Assembly: GCA_963777165.1 (NCBI GenBank)
Contig: CAVZPO010000002.1
Location: 62,001 to 126,000, forward strand
Reading direction: 5' to 3'
DNA length: 64,000 bases
Source of the DNA: DYJB01 sp963777165
GTDB lineage: Bacteria; Chloroflexota; Anaerolineae; Anaerolineales; E44-bin32
A program made the translations under genes and the position numbers. Shown piece after piece: positions 50,859 through 60,322 of the stretch; the stretch's first letter is position 1; every line of letters begins with the position of its first letter. Under the pieces are notes generated by a model that worked only from the letters and a program-made list of their open reading frames with translations, was not told the DNA's origin and ran no database searches.

Positions 50859-51615
50859 CTACGTCCGGGTGTCGAGCGGCCGAACCTTGTCGAACTGATC
50901 GAGCAGCCAGCTGCACACGACGTGCCGCAGGCCTGAGCGTACATCGGAGTATACGTGGTCGGCGCGCGGGAAGCGCACGCGCTCCAGCCGCTGCAGGGCG
51001 GCCGGCAGATCAGCATAGTGGTCGGGCGGAAAGACCTCGTCGGCATCGGCGGTGACGAGCAGGAGAGGCATGCGGGCGAGGCGCGGGGCGATCGTGCTGA
51101 AGGCAGGGACGGCTGCCCACTCGCGCACCAACTGTTCGGGCGAGACGCCGGTGAGCGACGGCGCGAACTCGCGGGCGAGCTCGAGCGGGAGCGGGAGACG
51201 AATCGGATCGAGCAGCGGCGATAGCGCGGCCACCGCGCAGATGCCTTCGGCCTGGCTGGCGAGGGTCAGCGCAACCCAGCCACCCAGGCTGATCCCCACC
51301 ACCGCCACGCGGCTTGGATCGACACGCGGGTGGGCCGCCAGCCACTCGAGCGCCACCGCGGGCATCCGGGACCAGATTGGACAGCGCGTACTCTCCGCCC
51401 GAGCCCCACGAGCCGCGGTAGTGAATGTGCAGGCAATGCACGCCGCGATCGCGCAGGTCGACGGCCAGGTCGAGGTTCTTCTCGTGGCCGGGGATGCCGT
51501 GCAGCAGGAGGACGGCCGGCCGGGGCCGCGGACCCGCGGCGCGGTGCAGCGCACCCAGGAGGCGGAAACCGCCGGATTGAAGCACGACACCGTCGAGGGC
51601 CGCCGCGTCGCTCAT
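50859..51615 (-). CDS. Alpha/beta hydrolase, frameshifted
   Basis: The N-terminal part (AVLLLHGIPGHEKNLDLAVD, HYRGSWGSGGEY) is in one frame. The C-terminal part, with nucleophile Ser in VAVVGISLGGWVAL and a late Asp/His (TADADEVFPPDHY, ADHVYSD), continues in another from about 51362, at a CCCGCGG stretch. Together they make a normal hydrolase of about 250 residues. The start overlaps the end of the upstream LLM gene by 4 nt (ATGA). Confidence 0.78.
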
Positions 51616-52487
51616 CCCTCCGCTCCAAAGGTCGCGGCGAAGGCCTGCAGGGCGCGCAGGTGCTGCCCGGGTCCTTCCAGTCCGGCGCCCATCGTGTTCA
51701 GCGCCAGATGCGTGACGCCCAGATCTTCCCAGCCTCGGACCTGCTGCTCCAGGGCTGTCCCGTCGCCGCTGCCATACGCCATGCGCGCCTCGAGGCCGAA
51801 GGCGGGGCGAGACCTGCCTGCGTCCGCAAGGAACGCATCCAATCTATCGAGCGCCGGCCGCGCCTCGGCTGGCTGTCTGAATCCGGTCATCATCCAGCCA
51901 TCCGCCAGGCGCGCCGCACGCTGCAGCGCGGCGTCGACCGAGGCGCCGAACCAGATCGGAATCGGGCGTTGGACGGGCAGGGGGTTGAGGCCGGCATCGG
52001 CAATGGAGTCCCACTTGCCCTGGAATGTGACCAGTGGCCGCGTCCACAGCAGGCGCAGCAGCGCCACCTGCTCCTCGAGGCGCTTGCCGCGAGTGTGAAA
52101 GTCCTGTCCCAACGACTGATACTCGACGGCGTTCCACCCGAGTCCGACGCCCAGGCGCAGCCGCCCACCGCAAAGCACGTCGAGCGTGGCGGCCTGCTTG
52201 GCGACCACGGCGGTCTGGCGCTGGGGAAGGATGAGGATGCCCGGGGCAAACTCGATGCGCAGCGTGACGGCGGCCATGTGACTGAAAAGCACGAACGGTT
52301 CCAGGAACGCGGATTGGTACGAGTACGGCCCGGACCAGCCGCCCGGCCGATCCGGATTCGCTCCCAGGATGTGATCGTAGGCGACGATGTGACTGTAGCC
52401 AGCCGCCTCAGCTGCCTGCGCGAAATCACGCACGGCGGCTGGATCGTGCCCGAACTCGGTTTGTGGGAAGACGATGCCGATGCGCAT
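51612..52487 (-). CDS. LLM-class (F420-dependent type) oxidoreductase
   Basis: 291-residue luciferase-like monooxygenase fold. RIGIVFPQTEFGHDPAAVRDFA, a barrel strand with ILILPQRQTAVVAKQAATLD, GRLRLGVGLGWNAVEY and IPIWFGASVDAALQRAARLADGW are typical of F420-dependent members. The cofactor assignment is by family resemblance. It overlaps the hydrolase start by ATGA, so the two form an operon. Confidence 0.85.
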   Translation of the reverse strand: MRIGIVFPQTEFGHDPAAVRDFAQAAEAAGYSHIVAYDHILGANPDRPGGWSGPYSYQSAFLEPFVLFSHMAAVTLRIEFAPGILILPQRQTAVVAKQAATLDVLCGGRLRLGVGLGWNAVEYQSLGQDFHTRGKRLEEQVALLRLLWTRPLVTFQGKWDSIADAGLNPLPVQRPIPIWFGASVDAALQRAARLADGWMMTGFRQPAEARPALDRLDAFLADAGRSRPAFGLEARMAYGSGDGTALEQQVRGWEDLGVTHLALNTMGAGLEGPGQHLRALQAFAATFGAEG

Positions 52488-52489
52488 CC

Positions 52490-53067
52490 CGGCCTCCGCA
52501 CCCCGCTCGTCCGGCGAGGTACGGGTCGATTCTATCCCCGCCCGGCGCGAGCCGCGTCGGGCATGCGCTCCCCGTCGGGTTCACCCCGGAGCCGAGCGCC
52601 ACGCCAATCACCGGAGCCACAAAGGAGACACCCAGGACGGTTGCGCGCTTGCGGGCAGGAAACCATCGCACCACCAGCTTGGTCGAGGCGTTGACGACGA
52701 ACGGCTGAATGACGGCCAGACCGACGGTGGCGGCCGGCACGATCGGGTAGTCGAGGGCGAAGGCGCCGCGCAGCACCGCAGCGACCCCCATCACCACCAC
52801 GGCAATTCCCCTGCCCTCCGGAATCCGAATCGTTCGAGGGCCTACGATGCCGGCAGGGAAGTCACCAGGTAGATATGCAGGAACGTCATGGCCAACAGCC
52901 CGACATGGACTTCGCTCACACCCCACAGGATGGCGGCGCGGATGGCAACCGGTGCACAAAAGATCCACAGGCCGGGCAAGGACAGTGTCGACAGCCATCC
53001 ATGCGCCTAGGACGACCCAGCAATCGCGGTAAACGCGAAGCTCGCCGGCGGGGGTGGAGGCCGTCAT
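52490..53067 (-). pseudogene. MFS transporter remnant (N-terminal part, frameshifted)
   Basis: Pieces of a major facilitator protein are found in different frames: AAILWGVSEVHVGLLAMTF and then HIYLVTSLPAGIVG in one, LAVIQPFVVNASTKLVVRWF and RATVLGVSFVAPVIGVALG in another. About five transmembrane segments are recognisable. The C-terminal half is missing, cut off just upstream of the LLM gene. A genuine relic. Confidence 0.65.
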
Positions 53068-53120
53068 GCGTCGAAGGAAGCTTTCCTTGGATGTGAGCGA
53101 CCGTAGGCGCGAAGCCGAGT

Positions 53121-53906
53121 CTAACCGATCGGAGGCAGGGGCGTGTCCTGGGCGTGCAGGGAGTGGCGCGAGACGCGGGCGACGATCCGGTAGCGGTCGG
53201 CGAGGAAGGTCGCCACGGTCGACTCGACCGGCAGGCTGGCGGCGTCATACGACACGCGCCGCACGCGCAACACCGAGCGGCCCGGCTTGAGACCAAGGGC
53301 GCGCGCTTCGGCGGCGTTGGCCGTTCCGGCGGTAATGTGGTCGACGGCCTGCTCCGGGTGCGCGTGATAGCGCGCCTCGAGCGTGGCGTACGTGGATCGG
53401 TCGTTCAGATCCAACGTCGCCATGGCCGGGAAGCGGTCAAACGGGTAGTGCATCTCCTCCAGTGCGAACGGCTGGCGCCCGACAGTGCGCAGGCTGAGCA
53501 GCCGCACGACCGGAGCGCCACGCTCGAGGCGCAGGTCGCTGGCGATTCCTTCCGAGGCGGCAACGACCTCCTGGGCAAGGATGCGATTGGAGAACTCGAG
53601 GCCGTCGCGGGTGAGCTCCTCGGTCAGGCTGAACAACGGCCCTTCGACCAGGACCTTGTCACGTCGCGGGACGGCGACGAAGGTGCCGCGGGAGCGCTGG
53701 CGCACGAGCAGCCCGTCGCCGACCAGCTCGCGCATGGCGCGGTGAACGGTCAGGCGGCTGATGCCGAGCTGCTCGCCCAGCGCCACCTCGCCGGGGAGCA
53801 TGTCGCCGGGCTTCAGGTCGCCGGAAATGATTTGCGCCCGGATGGCCTGCCTCACTTGCACGTAGAGCGGGATGGCGCTGGAGGGGTCGACCTTCAGCTT
53901 CCTCAC
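53121..53906 (-). CDS. GntR-family (HutC/UTRA) transcriptional regulator
   Basis: 261 residues. Winged-helix N-terminus (about 12-78: AIPLYVQVRQAIRAQI, LGEQLGISRLTVHRAMRELV, RQRSRGTFV), then a UTRA effector-binding domain (about 95-240) as in HutC-type regulators of sugar and amino-acid catabolism. It is last in the strand after the PLP lyase and kinase genes. A palindrome of the HutC type (TGTATATACA core) at the operon promoter is the likely operator. The effector is probably the kinase substrate or product (inference). Confidence 0.9.
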   Translation of the reverse strand: MRKLKVDPSSAIPLYVQVRQAIRAQIISGDLKPGDMLPGEVALGEQLGISRLTVHRAMRELVGDGLLVRQRSRGTFVAVPRRDKVLVEGPLFSLTEELTRDGLEFSNRILAQEVVAASEGIASDLRLERGAPVVRLLSLRTVGRQPFALEEMHYPFDRFPAMATLDLNDRSTYATLEARYHAHPEQAVDHITAGTANAAEARALGLKPGRSVLRVRRVSYDAASLPVESTVATFLADRYRIVARVSRHSLHAQDTPLPPIG

Positions 53907-53936
53907 AGCAACCGCTCGGCGCTCACGGCCGCTGGC

Positions 53937-55343
53937 CTACGGCTCGTAGGTCGCATCGAGGAAGTCCAGCAGGAGTTCATCGAGCATGGCGCGGCCGCCG
54001 GCGGAACCGGCCAGGCCGTACATGGCGCCGCTCTCGGCCATCGGCTGTCCGGGGTCCTTGGCATAGGTGACGGCATCGCGCAAGTCGTTCACGAAACGGT
54101 CGGCGACACCGGGCAGCGTCTGGCGCAGCGTCATGCAGAAGTGGATCCCCGGCGGGCGCTGGCAGCCATTCAGGCGCCATCCGAGTTTGGCCAGGTAGTC
54201 GTTGACATGGAAGATGTCGACGTCCTCCGACAGAATCGAGATCAGGAACGTCGAGGCTCCGGCGACCTTGAGTTCGGGGATGGTGGCGATTCCGGCGCGG
54301 ATCGTATCGGCCGCCTGCATGATGGCGCGGGCGGCTTCCAGGTAGCCCGCTTCCCCCAGGGTGACCAACGCGGCCCACGTGGCGGCGGTCAGCCCTTCGG
54401 AGCGGCTGCCTTGCAGCGTCGGCGAGACGTAGACGCCGCCCTGCCACTCGGAGGTCTTGAAGTACTGGAACCGGCGCAGGTGCCGGTTGCGGTACAGGAC
54501 GGCGGAGGTGCCCTTGAGGGCGTATCCGTACTTGTGCGTGTCGCACGACATCGACGTCACGCCCGGTAGGCGGAAGTCGAACGGCGGCACCGCGTAGCCG
54601 AGGCGTTCGATCCACGGGAGGATGAAACCGCCGAGGCAGCCGTCGACGTGCAGTCCCAGGTTCTTTTCGACCGCCAGCGCCGAGAGCTGCTCGAGGGGGT
54701 CGATCAATCCGTAGGGGTAATTGCCGGCCGAGCCGGCCAGGGCGATGGTGTTGGGCGTGATGGCGGCGCGCATGGCGTCGACGTCGGCCAGGAAGTCGCG
54801 CACCGGCACGCGCACCAGGCGTAGACCGAAATAGTGCGCTGCCTTCTGAAAGGCGGGATGGATCGTCTCCGGGGCGACGATTTCCGGGTTGGCGATGCCG
54901 CGCTCGCGCTGGGCCCATTCGCGATAGACCAGCATGGCATTGAGGATGCTCTCGGTTCCCCCGGAAGTGATCGAGCCGCACACTTCTTCGCCCGGATGAT
55001 GCTGCGGCACGGAATCGCCGTGCAGCATCCGGGCGGTCATGGCCAGGATCTCACCTTCCATCTTGGTACCCGACGGGCACAGGTCGCGCTGCAAGAGATT
55101 GGCGTGCGAGTACAGGCCGAAGACGCGGTTGAGAAAGGCGTAGTGCTCCATGCCTCCGTGGTAGAACGTGCCGGAGACCTGGCCGCGATTCCACTTCTGG
55201 TTTTCCGCCTCGGCCATGGCGGCGAGCTCGGCGAAGACCTCCTCGGCCGGACGGCCGTGGGCGGGGATTTGTGTGTGTGCGGCGAAGCGATCTTTGTACG
55301 GATGCAGGTCGCCGAACGCGGCGGAGGGTGAGTTGCTGGTCAT
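53937..55343 (-). CDS. PLP-dependent lyase/decarboxylase of the sphingosine-1-phosphate lyase family
   Basis: 468 residues, fold type I. The PLP lysine is Lys271 in SCDTHKYGYALKG; Asp234 in LHVDGCLGG contacts the cofactor nitrogen. GSITSGGTESILNAML and a late histidine match the S1P lyase/DPL1 branch rather than glutamate decarboxylase. Bacterial members cleave amino-alcohol phosphates or decarboxylate amino acids; the actual substrate is unknown. It shares an operon with an FGGY kinase, suggesting a kinase-then-lyase pathway. Confidence 0.85.
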   Translation of the reverse strand: MTSNSPSAAFGDLHPYKDRFAAHTQIPAHGRPAEEVFAELAAMAEAENQKWNRGQVSGTFYHGGMEHYAFLNRVFGLYSHANLLQRDLCPSGTKMEGEILAMTARMLHGDSVPQHHPGEEVCGSITSGGTESILNAMLVYREWAQRERGIANPEIVAPETIHPAFQKAAHYFGLRLVRVPVRDFLADVDAMRAAITPNTIALAGSAGNYPYGLIDPLEQLSALAVEKNLGLHVDGCLGGFILPWIERLGYAVPPFDFRLPGVTSMSCDTHKYGYALKGTSAVLYRNRHLRRFQYFKTSEWQGGVYVSPTLQGSRSEGLTAATWAALVTLGEAGYLEAARAIMQAADTIRAGIATIPELKVAGASTFLISILSEDVDIFHVNDYLAKLGWRLNGCQRPPGIHFCMTLRQTLPGVADRFVNDLRDAVTYAKDPGQPMAESGAMYGLAGSAGGRAMLDELLLDFLDATYEP

Positions 55344-55366
55344 CTTGGAGTCTCCTCAGCTGCCCA

Positions 55367-56951
55367 TCAGCTGGCAGGGTTCAGGACGTGAAAGACGGGC
55401 TTGAGGCTCTTCTGGCATACGAGGAACTGGGTGAAGAGCCGGTCGTAGGTGGCGCGATTCTCCGGTCGCGGCTGGAACACCTGTGCGATGCTGACCATGC
55501 CCGGGATGTCCTCGAGGCGGATGCGTCCGAGGCGCAGGAAGGCCAGGCAGGCGATGCCGAGGACGTTGCCGTTGCGCGGGTCGGCCTGCTGGTGGATCGG
55601 CAGGTTGAGCACATCGGCCATGATCTGCGCCCAGGTGTTGGACAGGGCGCCGCCTCCGGACAGGCGCAGATAGGGGAAGCGCCGGCCGACGAACTTCTCG
55701 GCCGGGCCGAGCAGCCAGCGCCAGTTGTAGGCGATCCCCTCGAGGACGGCGCGGGTCATGTGGGCGCGGGTGGTGGTGTGCGACAGGTTGAGGAAGCCGC
55801 CGCGCATGGCGGCGTCCTCCTTGGGGCACAGCGTGCCGTTGAACCAGGGCAGGAAGAGCAGCCCGCCGCTGCCCGCCGGCGCCTGCTCGGCGGTCAGGTT
55901 CATGCGCTCGTAGACATCGGGCGAGTGCTCCATGCCTCCGAAGGCATCCTTGCAGAAGACCTGATTGGTGAGGAAGGAATCGAGCACCTTGCCGTTGTTT
56001 CCCAGATCGCCGTAGATCAGGCGGCGTCCGGGGAGCGGGCTGGGCATGGTGGTGATCATGCTGCTGAGATCCGTCTTCTTGAACGGGACGTGGCAGCACA
56101 GCATGCCCGACGTGCCCATCACGGCGACGGCATCGAAGTCGCGCACGGCGCCGCTGCCGATGGCCGAGGTGTGATTGTCGGGTGCTCCGGCGATCACGAC
56201 GGTCTTGGGCGAGAGGCCGAGTTCGGCGGCGACGGCGGGCAGCAGGGGTCCGACCAGCCCGTTGACGGGGATGAGCTCGGGCAGCTTGGCGGGATCGAGG
56301 CCGGAGTTGCGCACCGCCCAGGCATCGTAGGAAGTGGCTTCCGGGCTCCGGTTGTCGACCATGATCGTCGGGAAGAGCGTGCTCTGTGTGGCGACCGCCC
56401 GGCCGGTGAGGCGCAGATTGACGAAGTCCATCGGCTCAAGGAACTTGTAAGTTCTGCGATAGATCTCGGGCCGTTCATGCTGGATGAAGAGCATATGGCC
56501 GAGGGCGTCGACGCCGGAGTGCGTGGGCGGGGCACCCACGACGCTGATGTAGCGCAGCAGCTTGTACAAGTTGTAGCCCTCGATCTCGGGAAACCCGCGC
56601 ACGATCTGGCGGTTGTACTTGCCGCCCCGGGTGTCCATCCAGAAGATGGCCGACATCAAGGGGTTGCCGTGCTCGTCGACGGCGACGGTCACCGACCACA
56701 TGCTGGTGCAGGCGACGGCGAGGATCGAACTCGGGCGGCACGGCGGCCTCCGCCAGGACCTGTTTGGCCGTGCGCAGGATGCTGGCCCACCACTCGTTGG
56801 CATCCTGCTCGGCGCCGCCGTCGGGCAACAGGGTGATCGGGATACGCTCGAACGCGCTGGCGAGAATCCGTCCGGTGTTGTCGACCAGGCCGACCTTCGG
56901 CCCGCCGCTTCCAAGGTCGATGGCCAGGACGTATTGGCGGGGGTCGCTCAT
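55367..56951 (-). CDS. FGGY-family carbohydrate kinase, frameshifted
   Basis: Carbohydrate kinase of the xylulokinase/glycerol kinase superfamily. N-terminal ATPase motif YVLAIDLGSGGPKVGLVD, central GAPDNHTSAIGSG and VMGTSGMLCCHVPF, C-terminal LRLSGGGALSNTWAQIMADV. The frame breaks near 56725: PPEF in one frame, then ILAVACTSMWSVTVAVDE in another. Otherwise complete. First gene of an operon with a strong promoter and a palindromic operator; the sugar or polyol cannot be named. Confidence 0.8.
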
Positions 56952-57016
56952 CGTGTCAACCTCCCAAGCGGGCCCGCCCCGGGTGGGGGAGAACCTACCA
57001 CGGGCGTCCCGCAGGC

Positions 57017-57032
57017 CTTTGTATATACAAAG
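57017..57032. promoter_or_regulatory. Palindromic operator, GntR/HutC type
   Basis: CTTTGTATATACAAAG: perfect 16-bp palindrome with the TGTATATACA core of HutC-subfamily sites. It begins 3 bp downstream of the -10, over the transcription start. Confidence 0.7.
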
Positions 57033-57034
57033 AG

Positions 57035-57064
57035 ATCATACGGCACCCAGGGGGCGGATGTCAA
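57035..57064 (-). promoter_or_regulatory. Promoter of the kinase-lyase-GntR operon
   Basis: On the minus strand, TTGACA (57064-57059), 18-bp spacer, TATGAT (57040-57035). Confidence 0.72.
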
Positions 57065-57185
57065 CTCCGGGACCTCTCTACCACGGGCCGGATGGGGGCT
57101 TGCATGTGTGGCGTGGGCGGAGCCCAAAGGCTGCGCCCACCCGCACCGTGAGGAGTGCATTACCGGAATGACAGGCGTGGCGCGC

Positions 57186-57214
57186 GGCAGGTAGCCGCAG
57201 GCTTCAGCCTGCGT
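57186..57214 (+). repeat. REP palindrome (family A)
   Basis: GGCAGGTAGC, CGCAGGCT TC AGCCTGCG. Part of a unit repeated 117 bp away (57303). Confidence 0.72.
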
Positions 57215-57252
57215 GTTCGGATGCGGGACCGCATCTGTCGCCTGCGCCGCGG

Positions 57253-57846
57253 TCACACAACGTCGTGGAGGGTGAATCGCCACAATGGCAGGGTCGCGCG
57301 ACGGCAGGTAGCCGCAGGCTTCAGCCTGCGTCTTCGGACGCGGGACCTCATCTGATGCCGCGTAGCCCCTGCAGGCCCGTAGCCGATCGAACCGGTGAAC
57401 GGATACTCGGCTGGGTCGCGCACCAGCCCGGCCCGCGGTGGGTTTGCGGCGATGTACACCAGCGCGTCGCGGACCTCCTCCTCGCTCCGCAGGATGCGAT
57501 CGTAGAAATCCTTCTGCCAGCGTGTGCCAGGAACATGTCTTGAGAGCCAGAACCCCGAGCGCTGTTTGAACGCGACCATTGCCCTCCAGGTGTCGGCATT
57601 GCCGCCGCTGCCTTGGAGGATCACATGGACGTGGTCGGGCATGATGCAGTAGATGGGAATCGAACATGAATGCTGGGTGGCCGAGGCGGTGAGCGCGGCG
57701 ATCAAGGGCTGGGCCACGCGGGGGCAGTCGATCGGCTCGCCCCCGGAAACAAGCCGCGCGGTGTGGGCCACGGCCACCTCGCCGCAATAACAGGCGCGCG
57801 GCAGTCGGTGCGATTGCTCACGGACGAGGTACGCCGGATCGGGCAC
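57253..57846 (-). CDS. REP-associated tyrosine transposase (RAYT, Y1/IS200-like)
   Basis: 197 residues from a GTG. HUH motif in IMPDHVHVIL (His72, His74) and catalytic Tyr131 in YIAANPPRAGLV, with the family segment WQKDFYDRILRSEEEV before it. RAYTs mobilise short REP palindromes. REP copies lie 3' of it (57186, 57303) and, inverted, 5' of it (57910). The last 30 or so residues are translated from the 57303 REP copy (RRRLKPAATCRR), so the natural C-terminus has probably been replaced. Confidence 0.85.
   Translation of the reverse strand: MPDPAYLVREQSHRLPRACYCGEVAVAHTARLVSGGEPIDCPRVAQPLIAALTASATQHSCSIPIYCIMPDHVHVILQGSGGNADTWRAMVAFKQRSGFWLSRHVPGTRWQKDFYDRILRSEEEVRDALVYIAANPPRAGLVRDPAEYPFTGSIGYGPAGATRHQMRSRVRRRRLKPAATCRRATLPLWRFTLHDVV
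57303..57331 (+). repeat. REP palindrome (family A), inside the transposase 3' end
   Basis: Same 29-bp sequence as 57186-57214; the two lie 117 bp apart in a direct duplication. Confidence 0.72.
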
Positions 57847-57909
57847 GCTCTCCCCCTGAAATCGCCGGCGGGCGCGAGTTTAGCGCATTCGGCAATCACA
57901 GGCCGGTCG

Positions 57910-57936
57910 AAGACGCAGCCTAAAGGCTGCGGCTGC
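57910..57936 (-). repeat. REP palindrome (family A), inverted copy
   Basis: GAAGACGCAGCC TAAA GGCTGCGGCTGC, opposite in direction to the copies on the other side of the transposase. Confidence 0.7.
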
Positions 57937-58008
57937 ATGCACCGTGAAGGTCGGTTCGCCGCAATCTCGGGGCTGACTCGCCGGGATTGCGGGACTGTCT
58001 CGCGGGGC

Positions 58009-58248
58009 TTACGCGTCGTCGTCTTGCGGCGGAACCGGACGGCCGAGGGCGCGGCGCAGCATGCGGAAGCGGGCCGGCGAGACGGCAGAGCGCGCCGCTC
58101 TCCGTCGAAGAATCAAACCGAGGGCACACAGCGCCGCACCCCCGAGCAGGGCGCGCACGTCTGCCTGCTGCACGCTCAGGCCGAGGGCAAATACGACCAG
58201 CGTGATCAGGCCAATCAGGATCAGGGCGCTGCCAAGGCGAAAGGTCAT
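58009..58248 (-). CDS. Small two-helix membrane protein
   Basis: 79 residues with two hydrophobic helices (about 6-25 and 32-50) and an Arg-rich C-terminus. No family recognised. Lies 57 nt downstream of the aldehyde dehydrogenase on the same strand. Confidence 0.5.
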   Translation of the reverse strand: MTFRLGSALILIGLITLVVFALGLSVQQADVRALLGGAALCALGLILRRRAARSAVSPARFRMLRRALGRPVPPQDDDA

Positions 58249-58305
58249 GCGATCGAGAGCGGGGGGCCGCGGCCAATCCGCCGCGGGCCCCCGCGCGAGG
58301 ACGGA

Positions 58306-59901
58306 CTACTTGATCAGCGTCTGAATCTGCTCGTGCATGTACAGCGGCAGGTAGTACAGCCCGCCGGCATTCTTGCCCGATGAGCCCGAGCCTTTCCACC
58401 CGCCGAACGGCTGGAACCCGGGCCAGGCGCCGGTCGTGGCGCCCTGCGGGCGGTTCACGTACGTCACGCCGGCTTGGATCTTGTCGAAGAACCAGGCGGC
58501 TTCCTTTTCGCTCCCGTAGAAGCCCGCCGTCAACCCGTAGTTGACATCGTTGGCCAGGCCCATCGCCTGATCGAGGCTGTCGACCGGCGCGAGCGTGGTG
58601 ATCGGTAGGAACATCTCGTACTTCCACAGCCGATGCTCGAGCGGCAGATCGACGACCAGCGTGGGGGCGCAGAAGAACCCCTTGGCGAGTGCGCCGTCGG
58701 TCAGCACCTTTCCGCCTGTCAGGAATGTTCCACCGGACTTGCCGAGTTCGGCGCAGAAGTCTTGGAAGTCTTTGTACGAGGAGCGGTTGATCACCGGTCC
58801 GGTGTAGACGCTGCGGTCGGTCGGGTCGCCGACAACGAGCTTTCGGGTCAGGTCGGCGAGGCGATCGACCAGCTTCTGATACACCGGCCGTTCGATGAAC
58901 ACGCGCGAGCAGGCCGAGCACTTCTGGCCTTGGAGGCCGAACGCCGATCGCAGGATGCCAATGGCCGCACGGTCCAGATCGGCTTTGCGCGACACGATGG
59001 CCGGGTTCTTCCCGCCCAGCTCGAGGATCGTCGGGCGCACGTAGCGCCCGTTGGCGAACGAGCGCAGGATGCCCATGCCGATGTCGTACGAACCGGTGAA
59101 AGTGATGCCGTCGACCTCGGGGTTGTCGATCAACTCCTGGCCGATGCTGCTCCCGGGGCCCGTGACGTAATTGAACACGCCGTCGGGGACGCCAGCGTCA
59201 CGCAGACACTCGGCGAGCAGCCGCACCGTCCACGGCGTGTTGGTCGCCGGCTTCATGACCAGCGTGTTTCCAGCGACCAGCGCGGCGCCGGCCGGACCGG
59301 CCGTCAGGGCGCACGGGAAATTGAACGGGCTGATGACCACCCATACGCCGTAGGGCCGCAGGACCGAGGTGTTCGTGGCGCTGTAGCCCTTGAGGGGATC
59401 CTTTCCCATGCGGGCGACATAGCCCTTGCTGGCTTCCATCTGGTCGCAGGCGTAGCGGATCAGGTCGGCCGATTCGGCCGCGTCCCCGAGCGACTCCATT
59501 CGGTTCTTGCCGACCTCGAGCGACATGACCACGCCGAACTCGTAGATACGCTTGTCGATCAGATCGGCGGCCTTGCGCAGCAGCTTGACGCGCTCGCGCC
59601 ATGGGGTGTGCGACCACTTGGGGAAGGCCCGGCGGGCTGCCGCCAGGGCGGCGCGGGCGTCGTCGGCATTGCCTTTCTGGAACACCGCCAGCAGCCAGTC
59701 CTGGTTGATCGGCGACCGGTGTTCGATCTTATCGGGCGCCTTGACCTCCTTGCCGTCGATGATCATGCCGTACTCGCGCCCCAGGGAAGCCCTGGTCTTG
59801 GCCAGCTCCACGTCATACCGCGCGTGGAGTTCCTCGGGGGGGTTGAACATCGTGGCGTAGGTCAGCTTGAAAGTGGACTTCTTCTTGGTCTTCGCGGGCA
59901 T
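58306..59901 (-). CDS. Aldehyde dehydrogenase, 1-pyrroline-5-carboxylate dehydrogenase type
   Basis: 531 residues. The start at 59901 is set by AAGGAGG 10 nt upstream; the longer ORF is unsupported. Catalytic Cys328 in GLQGQKCSACSR, Glu294 in LELGGKNPAIV, Asn194 in SPFNFP. The GKNRMESLGDAAESADLIRY helix and overall length match the RocA/PutA P5C dehydrogenase group, which oxidises glutamate semialdehyde in proline breakdown. No proline dehydrogenase lies in the window, so another aldehyde is possible. Confidence 0.88.
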   Translation of the reverse strand: MPAKTKKKSTFKLTYATMFNPPEELHARYDVELAKTRASLGREYGMIIDGKEVKAPDKIEHRSPINQDWLLAVFQKGNADDARAALAAARRAFPKWSHTPWRERVKLLRKAADLIDKRIYEFGVVMSLEVGKNRMESLGDAAESADLIRYACDQMEASKGYVARMGKDPLKGYSATNTSVLRPYGVWVVISPFNFPCALTAGPAGAALVAGNTLVMKPATNTPWTVRLLAECLRDAGVPDGVFNYVTGPGSSIGQELIDNPEVDGITFTGSYDIGMGILRSFANGRYVRPTILELGGKNPAIVSRKADLDRAAIGILRSAFGLQGQKCSACSRVFIERPVYQKLVDRLADLTRKLVVGDPTDRSVYTGPVINRSSYKDFQDFCAELGKSGGTFLTGGKVLTDGALAKGFFCAPTLVVDLPLEHRLWKYEMFLPITTLAPVDSLDQAMGLANDVNYGLTAGFYGSEKEAAWFFDKIQAGVTYVNRPQGATTGAWPGFQPFGGWKGSGSSGKNAGGLYYLPLYMHEQIQTLIK

Positions 59902-60322
59902 GCCTGCAGCCTCCTTAGGATGGGACCACGGAGATCGCGCCAGCGTCTTTGAGTGCGCCGTCTGCCAGGGCGGTCCCCGGTGCTGGGTAAGGGGCCCGCG
60001 CCGTCCGGGGTGAGCGGCGGCAACGGGCCTGGGACGATCGATCACGACCAGGACCTGGCCGGTTGGAGCCTATGGGTCCACTCTAACTCATGACGAGTAT
60101 AGGCCGGCGCTCCGGCGGCGTCAAAAGACGGGTGTCAGCATGCGCACCAGGACGGATGCAACCTCTTGGGCGTCTGGCCCACGCCTCGACCGAGGACCCT
60201 GGCAGGCTGTGCCGCGGGTTGTATACTCGGCTTGGATGGCCGATGCGGGGGTCCTGCGCGCCCAGAGGCGGCGGCCCGGGACAGGAATCGGCCGGACCGC
60301 CATGGAGATGTAGACGCCTGCC
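59902..60322. other. Divergent intergenic region
   Basis: 421 bases between the divergent dehydrogenase and sulfatase-like genes. One clear minus-strand promoter is described separately. A TATACT at 60222-60227 may be the -10 for the plus-strand gene. No gene or RNA is seen. Confidence 0.55.
60096..60124 (-). promoter_or_regulatory. Promoter of the aldehyde dehydrogenase gene
   Basis: On the minus strand, TTGACG (60124-60119), 17-bp spacer, TATACT (60101-60096). The leader is about 190 nt. Confidence 0.65.

Larger units (their letters stand above)
56952..57252. other. Regulatory and repeat-bearing intergenic stretch
   Basis: Holds the kinase operon promoter and operator (57017-57064), then a REP copy and the start of a 117-bp duplicated unit that continues into the transposase gene. 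No gene. Confidence 0.6.

Noticed and set aside
53154..56836. Two long plus-strand ORFs (471 and 521 residues)
   Set aside because: Antisense to the GntR, PLP lyase and FGGY kinase genes; no family features.
58633..59952. 439-residue plus-strand ORF
   Set aside because: Antisense to the aldehyde dehydrogenase, whose catalytic residues are all visible.
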